Source of the DNA: Flavihumibacter soli
Lineage (GTDB): Bacteria; Bacteroidota; Bacteroidia; Sphingobacteriales; Sphingobacteriaceae
DNA: 64,000 nt
Direction of reading: 5' to 3'
Assembly: GCF_010692725.1 (NCBI RefSeq)
Contig: NZ_JAAFZB010000091.1
Coordinates: forward strand, 62,001 to 126,000
Shown: positions 57,688-64,000 of the stretch, in pieces
How the letters are laid out: each line of letters begins with the position of its first letter
Position numbering within the stretch: position 1 is the stretch's first letter
Translations under genes and position numbers: made by a program
The notes under the pieces: generated by a model
What the model was told of the DNA's origin: nothing
Database searches by the model: none
Seen by the model: only the letters and a program-made list of their open reading frames with translations

Positions 57688-60600
57688 ATGAGTATCTCAA
57701 CAACCAGTATAAAAAGACCAGTATTGGCGATCGTCATGAACCTTGTCCTGGTTCTTTTCGGCGTCATTGGTTTTAATTTCCTGGGAATCAGGGAATATCC
57801 CTCTATTGACCCGCCAATTGTTTCCGTTCGTACCAATTACCCGGGAGCCAATTCAGACATTATTGAGTCTCAGATTACGGAGCCGCTTGAAAAGGCAATT
57901 AATAGTATTGATGGGATCAAAAACATTTCTTCAGCGAGCAACCAGGGTTCAAGTTCGATTACCGTGGAATTCAACCTTGACAAGAATCTTGAAGAAGCGG
58001 CCAATGATGTCCGTGATAAAGTTTCGCAGGCTGTAAGAAATCTTCCAAAAGATATCGATGGCTTACCCGTAGTTTCTAAAGCGGATGCCAACTCGGATGC
58101 TATCATCTCAATGACTGTCCAGAGTGATAAGAGAAATCAGCTTGACCTGAGCGACTATGCTGAAAATGTTATTGCACAAAGACTCCAAACTATTCCGGGT
58201 GTCAGCGGTGTGCAGATCTGGGGACAAAAGAGATACGCTATGCGTATCTGGATTGATCCTGCCAAGCTGGCTTCTTACAGGCTAACCTCACTGGATGTCA
58301 AAAATGCGCTTGACCGCGAAAACGTGGAGTTACCTTCAGGCAAGATCACAGGGGACGCAACAGAACTATCTGTTAAGACAACTGGCAACCTGCAGAATGA
58401 AGAGCAGTTTAACAACCTGATCATTCAAAGTGATGGCGATAATATCGTTCGTCTACGCGATGTAGGAACCGCAGTATTGGGTCCTGAAAATGAAGAAACG
58501 ATGCTGCGCCAATCCGGTACTCCGATGATCGGACTGGCAATTGTTCCGCAGCCAGGCGCGAACTATCTTGATATCGCAAGCGAATTTTACAAACGATACG
58601 ACCAGCTGAAGGAAGAACTTCCCAAGGACTTCAAACTTGACATCGCTCTTGATAATACTATTTTTATAAAACGTTCGGTAACTGAAGTTGCTGAAACTAT
58701 CCTGATATCCCTCATCCTTGTTATCCTGATCATTTACTTGTTCTTCAGGGACTGGAGTCTTGCCTTCAGGCCGTTAATAGATATCCCGGTATCCCTGATA
58801 TCGACCTTCTTTATCATGTACTTGTTTGGATTTTCCATCAATGTGTTGACCCTGCTTGCCATTGTGCTGGCCACCGGTCTCGTAGTGGATGACGGAATCG
58901 TAGTAACAGAGAACATTTTCAAGAAACTTGAAGAAGGCTACAGTCCTATCCAGGCTGCAATTAAGGGTGCGAATGAAATATTTGTTGCAGTTATCTCGAT
59001 CTCTGTTACACTTGCAGCTGTGTTCCTGCCGGTCATATTCCTGGAGGGTTTTGTCGGAAGGCTGTTTAGGGAATTCGGGGTTGTTATCGGCGCCGCGGTA
59101 CTCATCTCTGCTTTCGTTTCTCTTACCCTGACTCCTATGCTGAACGCTTACATGATGAAAGCGAATCAGAAAAAGTCGAAATTCTATGATTTAACGGAGC
59201 CTTATTTTGAGAAGATGACTACCGGTTATGCTGAGTCTTTAAATGATTTCCTCAAGAAACGCTGGCTGGCTTATCCGATTATCGTTGTCTGTGTGGGCTT
59301 GATAGCCTTATTTTGGGTAACGATTCAAAAAGAAACGGCCCCCTATGATGACCGCGCAGCGGTAAATGTCAGCGTTAGTGCACCTGAAGGAGCTTCTTAT
59401 GAGTATACAGATCGTTTTATACTCAAATTATCGGATATGGTTGAAGATTCAATTCCGGAAAAGAGAATAAATCTGACTGTTACATCCCCGGGTTTTAGCG
59501 GTTCGGGTGCTGCCAATACAGGTTTTATGCGGATAAGACTTTCGGAACCTGGCGAACGAGAGAGGTCACAGGCACAACTCGCTGAAAAATTGACGCAAAT
59601 TACCAAGGGATATACGGAGGCTAAAACTTTCGTTATTCAGCAGCCCACAATATCTGTTAACCGACGTGGTGGTTTACCAATTTCCTATATTATCCAGGCC
59701 CCTAACTTTGAGAAACTGCGCGAAAAGCTGCCCGTCTTTATGGAGACCATTTCACAGGATCCGACATTTACCGTTACAGACGTAAACCTGAAATTTAACA
59801 AACCGGAGATCAATGTCTCGATCGATCGCGAAAAAGCAAAGAATTTGGGTGTATCCGTTCTGGATGTAGCACAAACGCTGCAGTTTGCATTAAGCGGACA
59901 GCGTTTTGCTTACTTTACCATGAACGGAAAGCAATACCAGGTAATCGGTCAGTATGACCGGGCGGACCGTAATGACCCCCTGGATCTGACTTCTATATTC
60001 GTTCGGAATAACGGGGGCGAGCTTATCCAGCTGGATAACCTTGTTAACGTCGAAGAAACGAGCACGCCGCCGCAGCTTTATCACAACAACCGTTTTATGT
60101 CAGCGACTGTTTCCGCGGGACTTGCTCCCGGGATGAGTATTGGCGATGGAATCGAAGCTATGGACAATGCCGCCGCAAAGGTTTTAGATGACAGTTTTTC
60201 AACAGACCTCGGAGGTGAATCACGCGACTTTAAAGAAAGCTCTTCAAACACTTTATTTGCTTTTGGACTTGCCTTATTATTGGTCTACCTGATCCTTGCC
60301 GCACAGTTTGAAAGCTTTATTGATCCTTTTATCATTATCCTGACCGTACCAATGGCTGTTGCGGGTGCATTTCTTTCACTGTGGATATTTGACCAGACAT
60401 GGAATATCTTCAGCCAGATAGGCACGATCATGCTCATCGGTCTCGTCACGAAGAATGGTATACTTATCGTGGAATTTGCCAATCAATTGAAAGAGCAGGG
60501 TAAGTCAGTCGGCGAAGCGATCCGTGAGGGAGCAACAGCACGATTACGACCAATCCTGATGACCAGTCTTGCCATCGCCCTCGGAGCCCTGCCTATTGCC

Positions 60601-60795
60601 ATGGCCCTCGGAGCTGCGGCACGAAGCAGGATGAGCATGGGTATCGTAATCATCGGAGGTACGCTTTTTTCATTAATCCTTACCTTGTTTGTTATCCCCG
60701 CCATTTATTCAATGTGGTCACGCGCGCACAAACATCAGCCTGATTTTGAGGAAGTAGAAAAACCAGAAAACAAGCCGGTTCCTGAGCTTGTGTAA
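57688..60795 (+). CDS. RND efflux pump, inner-membrane transporter (AcrB/HAE1 type)
   Basis: A 1035-residue RND permease with twelve predicted helices and two large periplasmic loops. Proton-relay residues D401 and D402 lie in LATGLVVDDGIVV, as in AcrB D407/D408, and the later block LIGLVTKNGILIVEFANQ has the Lys of helix 10. The N-terminal SIKRPVLAIVMN and SIDPPIVSVRTNYPGA are standard. Substrates cannot be predicted from the sequence. Followed by the TolC-type gene after 58 nt. Confidence 0.96.
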   Translation: MSISTTSIKRPVLAIVMNLVLVLFGVIGFNFLGIREYPSIDPPIVSVRTNYPGANSDIIESQITEPLEKAINSIDGIKNISSASNQGSSSITVEFNLDKNLEEAANDVRDKVSQAVRNLPKDIDGLPVVSKADANSDAIISMTVQSDKRNQLDLSDYAENVIAQRLQTIPGVSGVQIWGQKRYAMRIWIDPAKLASYRLTSLDVKNALDRENVELPSGKITGDATELSVKTTGNLQNEEQFNNLIIQSDGDNIVRLRDVGTAVLGPENEETMLRQSGTPMIGLAIVPQPGANYLDIASEFYKRYDQLKEELPKDFKLDIALDNTIFIKRSVTEVAETILISLILVILIIYLFFRDWSLAFRPLIDIPVSLISTFFIMYLFGFSINVLTLLAIVLATGLVVDDGIVVTENIFKKLEEGYSPIQAAIKGANEIFVAVISISVTLAAVFLPVIFLEGFVGRLFREFGVVIGAAVLISAFVSLTLTPMLNAYMMKANQKKSKFYDLTEPYFEKMTTGYAESLNDFLKKRWLAYPIIVVCVGLIALFWVTIQKETAPYDDRAAVNVSVSAPEGASYEYTDRFILKLSDMVEDSIPEKRINLTVTSPGFSGSGAANTGFMRIRLSEPGERERSQAQLAEKLTQITKGYTEAKTFVIQQPTISVNRRGGLPISYIIQAPNFEKLREKLPVFMETISQDPTFTVTDVNLKFNKPEINVSIDREKAKNLGVSVLDVAQTLQFALSGQRFAYFTMNGKQYQVIGQYDRADRNDPLDLTSIFVRNNGGELIQLDNLVNVEETSTPPQLYHNNRFMSATVSAGLAPGMSIGDGIEAMDNAAAKVLDDSFSTDLGGESRDFKESSSNTLFAFGLALLLVYLILAAQFESFIDPFIIILTVPMAVAGAFLSLWIFDQTWNIFSQIGTIMLIGLVTKNGILIVEFANQLKEQGKSVGEAIREGATARLRPILMTSLAIALGALPIAMALGAAARSRMSMGIVIIGGTLFSLILTLFVIPAIYSMWSRAHKHQPDFEEVEKPENKPVPELV

Positions 60796-60853
60796 TTCCG
60801 CATTCCCGATCAAATTACTATGAGCTTTAATTGTCAATAACTTTTAAGAACGA

Positions 60854-62170
60854 ATGAAATTTAAACTGATCCTCTTATCACTTACCACATGCCTACTGAT
60901 AACAACTAATCGCAGTTTAGCGCAACAAAAGCTAAGTCTCGAAGAAGCAGTGCAAATTGCTCTTGAAAATAATTATGATATTAAATTATCAAGCAATGCT
61001 GTTGAGATAGCGAAGAACGATATCAGCCGGGGCCTATCCACATTATACCCTGTCATCACCGGGAATTTCAGTACAAACAATACCGTATCAAACACATCAC
61101 AGACACTGTCAAGCGGCCAGCTACAGGAGCGCGACGGAGCAAAGAATTCTAATACAACTTACGGCCCGGTTCTTAACTGGAAAGTATTTGATGGATTTGA
61201 GATGTTTGCCCGTTATGACCAGCTTAAAGAATTTCACAAACTTGATGAATCAAATCTCAAGCTAACGATTCAAACTACCGTGGCTGATGTTTTGACAAAC
61301 TACTATGCACTGGTGCTACAGCAGCAGCAGATCGATGCCTCCCGGACGGCGCTTGAAATTTCACGTATTCGTTTTAAGAATTCCCAAAGCCGATACCAGA
61401 TAGGAAAAGCAGCGAAACTGGAAGTACTTGCTGCTTCTGTGGACTTAAATGCAGATACAACGAATCTACTGAGGCAAGTCGATGTTTATCGCAATACCAA
61501 GATCCGGTTGAATGAACTCCTTGCCCGCGAATTAAATACTGACTTCACTGTCGCTGACACGATCATCATACAAACAGACCTGAAGCTGGCAGATGTGCAG
61601 ACAGCGGCAAACGAACAGAATCCCCAACTTCAGGGAGCGCTGATCAGCCAGCGGATTGCGGAATTAAATCTGAAGCAGGTGAAAGGTAACCGTTACCCGG
61701 AGATAAACCTGATTTCAGGATACAATTTCAGTAAATCTACTTCAGAACTCGGCTTTGCTCAGCAGTCCAGAGGACGGGGTTTAAACTATGGTCTTAGTGC
61801 ATCAATTAATATCTTCAGCGGTTTTATTCAGAAGAAAAATGAACGAAATGCTGATTTAGAGATAGACAATACAAGACTAAACTATGAGAAATTGAGTCAG
61901 GATATCAGTTCCCAGATCGCTACTCTGTACCGGACATACCAGACGAATATAGAATTAGTCAGGCTTGAACAACAGAATCTGGGCGTTGCACAGCAAAACC
62001 TGGAAATCACGCTTGAAAAATTTAAATTGGGAAGTGTTGCACCGCTTGAATTCCGTGAAGCGCAACGGAACTATATTGATGCAAATACGCGCTTTACCAA
62101 TGCCCAATTTGTAGCTAAGCTTGCTGAAATTAACCTGAAGCAAATCGCCGGGGCTCTTCCATTGAAATAA
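60854..62170 (+). CDS. TolC-family outer-membrane efflux protein
   Basis: A 438-residue protein with a signal peptide (LILLSLTTCLLITTNRSLAQ). The repeated helix pair LSLEEAVQIALENNYDIKLS and the later SAVAPLEFREAQRNYIDA-like block, plus long coiled-coil helices, fit OEP/TolC architecture of 12 strands and an alpha-barrel. It completes the tripartite pump. A weak hairpin around 62183-62206 might end the operon. Confidence 0.93.
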   Translation: MKFKLILLSLTTCLLITTNRSLAQQKLSLEEAVQIALENNYDIKLSSNAVEIAKNDISRGLSTLYPVITGNFSTNNTVSNTSQTLSSGQLQERDGAKNSNTTYGPVLNWKVFDGFEMFARYDQLKEFHKLDESNLKLTIQTTVADVLTNYYALVLQQQQIDASRTALEISRIRFKNSQSRYQIGKAAKLEVLAASVDLNADTTNLLRQVDVYRNTKIRLNELLARELNTDFTVADTIIIQTDLKLADVQTAANEQNPQLQGALISQRIAELNLKQVKGNRYPEINLISGYNFSKSTSELGFAQQSRGRGLNYGLSASINIFSGFIQKKNERNADLEIDNTRLNYEKLSQDISSQIATLYRTYQTNIELVRLEQQNLGVAQQNLEITLEKFKLGSVAPLEFREAQRNYIDANTRFTNAQFVAKLAEINLKQIAGALPLK

Positions 62171-62325
62171 ATTTCATACTTTAAGGTCTTATTATCAACA
62201 CCTTAGAAATTAGCAAGCCAGCGCTCAAAATAAATTGTCATTTTACTTAAAATTCAGAACAAAAAAACGTTTACTCCGTATAAATTCAGATAAAGGATTA
62301 AACCCTGGAAACTTTGAACTCACAG

Positions 62326-62718
62326 ATGCAAGTATATAAGCATAAGACAGCACTTTTAATTGATGACAGCTACATTGACAATCTGATAAATCAAAAGATC
62401 TTACAGAGCGATAATTATGCTGAGAACATCAAAGTGATTGACTATCCCAAAATTGCTATACAATTTGTGAAAGAAAGTATTATTAGCGGAAAGAATACTC
62501 CCGATGTTATCTTCCTTGACCTTCGGATGCCGGAGATGAATGGTTTTGAGTTTTTAAAGGCTCTGGAGAGTATTCCTGAATTAAAACCTGATCAAATCAA
62601 AATTTATGTTCTATCTTCATCTCTCGATCCGAGTGATCTGAGAAAAATCAAGGCAAATAAGCTGGTGGCCAAATTTATTGGCAAGCCACTTACACGCCAG
62701 ATGTTGTGTGATATTTAA
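62326..62718 (+). CDS. Single-domain response regulator
   Basis: The ATG at 62326 is preferred over the TTG at 62314. The 130-residue product is a receiver domain only: LLIDDSY (acidic pair), phosphorylated Asp65 in IFLDLRMPEM, Thr/Ser in VLSSS, and Lys in FIGKPL. No output domain, so it works through protein partners or phosphotransfer. The gene stands alone; the orphan multi-PAS kinase is 48 kb away and no pairing can be inferred. Confidence 0.93.
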   Translation: MQVYKHKTALLIDDSYIDNLINQKILQSDNYAENIKVIDYPKIAIQFVKESIISGKNTPDVIFLDLRMPEMNGFEFLKALESIPELKPDQIKIYVLSSSLDPSDLRKIKANKLVAKFIGKPLTRQMLCDI

Positions 62719-62726
62719 AGATCTGA

Positions 62727-63590
62727 ATGTTTTTAATTGCTGATAGTGGCTCATCAAAAGCTGATTGGGTATTAACAGGTTCAAACTCAGGAACTCTTCT
62801 GGAATTCCGAACCAACGGAATCAACCCGTTTTTCCTCTCCGAAAAAGAGATCACAAAGATCCTGCTGAACATCCCGGAATTACAACCCTACCTTAAAGAA
62901 GTTAAGGAAATCTATTTCTTCGGAGCGGGATGCTCAAGCCCGGACCGCAGGGAAGTGGTATCGAATGCCTTATCACAGATCTTCAAAAACGCTTTCGTCA
63001 ATGTAGAGAATGACCTGGCCGCAGCGGTTTATGCCACATGTGGCAACAAGGAAGGCTTGAGCTGTATCCTGGGAACCGGGTCTAATATCACCTATTTTGA
63101 TGGTAAGGAAATACATCCAGGCAATCATGGCCTCGGTTATGTCCTCGGCGATGAGGGTTCCGGAACTTATTTCGGGAAAAAGCTGATAACCTCTTACCTT
63201 TACGGAACTTTGCCTCTGCACTTGCATAAAGCCTTCCAGGAAGCATATAATTTAACAAAGACTTCCGTAATTAAGCAGGTTTACGAAAATCCGTCACCTA
63301 ACTTCTATTTAGCATCGTTTGCTCATTTCATGAGCAGCTTTAAAACCGATCCGTTTATCGTTGACCTGCTGACAGCTGGTTTCGACGAATTCATACAAAC
63401 GAACATTAAGGCTTATCCGAATTATAACAGGTTAACCTGCCATTTTATCGGTTCAATCGCTTATCACTTTCAGGACACTCTAAAAGAGGTTTGCAGGGTA
63501 AACAATATCCGTACGGGTAAAATTCTGAAGCACCCGATCGAAGAACTGAATAAGTTTATCCTCGAAAGAGAGATGAAAGATTTAGCGTAA
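62727..63590 (+). CDS. BadF/BadG-family ATPase, N-acetylglucosamine kinase-like
   Basis: A 287-residue ASKHA-fold protein. FLIADSGSSKADW (phosphate 1), GTGSNITYFDG (phosphate 2) and GDEGSGTYFGKKL place it in the BadF/BadG/BcrA/BcrD family, in the short N-acetylglucosamine/amino-sugar kinase branch common in Bacteroidota. It would phosphorylate GlcNAc or a related sugar for recycling. It follows the response regulator after 8 nt, so the two may be cotranscribed by chance or function. Confidence 0.88.
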   Translation: MFLIADSGSSKADWVLTGSNSGTLLEFRTNGINPFFLSEKEITKILLNIPELQPYLKEVKEIYFFGAGCSSPDRREVVSNALSQIFKNAFVNVENDLAAAVYATCGNKEGLSCILGTGSNITYFDGKEIHPGNHGLGYVLGDEGSGTYFGKKLITSYLYGTLPLHLHKAFQEAYNLTKTSVIKQVYENPSPNFYLASFAHFMSSFKTDPFIVDLLTAGFDEFIQTNIKAYPNYNRLTCHFIGSIAYHFQDTLKEVCRVNNIRTGKILKHPIEELNKFILEREMKDLA

Positions 63591-63621
63591 AGCAGATTAC
63601 ACACCAATTCCTGTCACAATC

Positions 63622-64000
63622 TTAGTGTTTAATAAACCGGGTTTCACCCAACGATTTTCCATCTTTTACTGACCTGAATCTTGCAATGTAAATGCCCGGA
63701 GATAGCCAGCTTACATCAACAGTGTTTTTGTTGCCTTTGCTAACAGTGCCCCCTTTTTCCTTCCGTCCATGTATATCGAAGATCAATACCTGAACCGGAG
63801 ATTCTGCTAGTGCTTCTAAATTAAAGAACAACTCATTCATAACCGGGTTAGGATAGATTGGTACTGAAGAGATTGCACTTTCCGGAGTGCTGATCTTTTC
63901 CTTTAACCTAAAAATTAAAGACAAGCGTTTTTCACCAAATGATGCAGGGTTATTCTTATCAATTTGAAAGCAGTAAGATGATTTCCCTCTTACTTCAGTT
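63622..64000 (-). CDS. C-terminal end of a T9SS-secreted protein (sorting domain), partial
   Basis: The frame is open from the window end to the stop, so the gene begins beyond 64000; the TTG at 63924 is internal. The visible 125 residues end in a type IX sorting domain: VPIYPNPVMNELFFNLE, VLIFDIHGRK, LSPGIYIARF and ETRFIKH. Such domains direct export through the PorV/T9SS pore and attachment or release at the surface. The functional part lies outside the window. Confidence 0.85.
   Translation of the reverse strand, partial: TEVRGKSSYCFQIDKNNPASFGEKRLSLIFRLKEKISTPESAISSVPIYPNPVMNELFFNLEALAESPVQVLIFDIHGRKEKGGTVSKGNKNTVDVSWLSPGIYIARFRSVKDGKSLGETRFIKH

Noticed and set aside
63622-63924. Complete 100-codon gene at the right end
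   Set aside because: The start is TTG and the frame continues without a stop to the window edge; the domain is a C-terminal sorting domain, so the gene is truncated by the window.
1-64000. rRNA operon, prophage or complete insertion sequence
   Set aside because: No rRNA-like block, integrase, transposase or phage structural gene was recognised anywhere in the window.

Overview
The window comes from a Bacteroidota chromosome, most likely Sphingobacteriaceae-like (Pedobacter/Mucilaginibacter type). The grounds are a TonB-linked outer-membrane receptor of the OMP_b-brl_3 type, a type IX secretion sorting domain, a TMEM260/DUF2723 glycosyltransferase, prs-rplY-pth behind tRNA-Gln, and promoters of the form TTG-N19/20-TAnnTTTG. 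No rRNA, CRISPR array, prophage or complete insertion sequence is visible. Most genes are ordinary chromosomal housekeeping and envelope genes. Both window ends cut a gene: a NamZ/DUF1343 gene at the left and a T9SS-sorted protein at the right.

Layout. 1-5.2 kb: end of a DUF1343 muramidase-like gene, a TMEM175-like channel, small unknowns, an ArsC/Spx-like protein and a TonB-type receptor. 5.3-7.7 kb: pth, rplY, prs and tRNA-Gln on the minus strand behind a consensus promoter. 7.9-19.6 kb: DUF2723 protein, accA, a multi-PAS histidine kinase with a STAS-like tail, an MpaB-like protein, an MFS transporter and an HhH protein. 19.6-20.6 kb: one intact tRNA-Asn followed by three degenerate tRNA-Asn copies, each with its own terminator hairpin and each interrupted by TCCCGA...TCGGGA palindromes, interleaved with one intact and one decayed GIY-YIG nuclease gene. 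20.7-30.6 kb: PfkB kinase, cytochrome b5-like protein, ECF sigma factor, murB, lpd and secreted peptidases/hydrolases. 30.6-42.3 kb: outer-membrane proteins, GT39 and GtrA membrane proteins, sucA-sucB, an epimerase and two FKBP lipoproteins.

42.5-53.1 kb is a fatty-acid degradation block: marR, fadN-type fusion, four-helix-bundle gene, thiolase, acyl-CoA dehydrogenase, and a separate acyl-CoA ligase with gamma-glutamyltransferase. The marR promoter carries two copies of one operator, one over the -33 element and one at the start site. 54-62 kb: M61 peptidase diverging from a marR-RND adaptor-pump-TolC efflux operon, with a perfect 13-bp inverted repeat between them. 62.3-64 kb: a single-domain response regulator, a BadF-type sugar kinase and the sorting-domain fragment.

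The strongest candidates for something undescribed are the tRNA-Asn/GIY-YIG array near 20 kb and the four-helix-bundle cassette with short inverted repeats inside the fad operon. A 62-bp palindromic element occurs in two distant convergent intergenic regions. Several remnants of broken genes lie in non-coding gaps. All functional statements rest on motifs read by eye; no database search was run.
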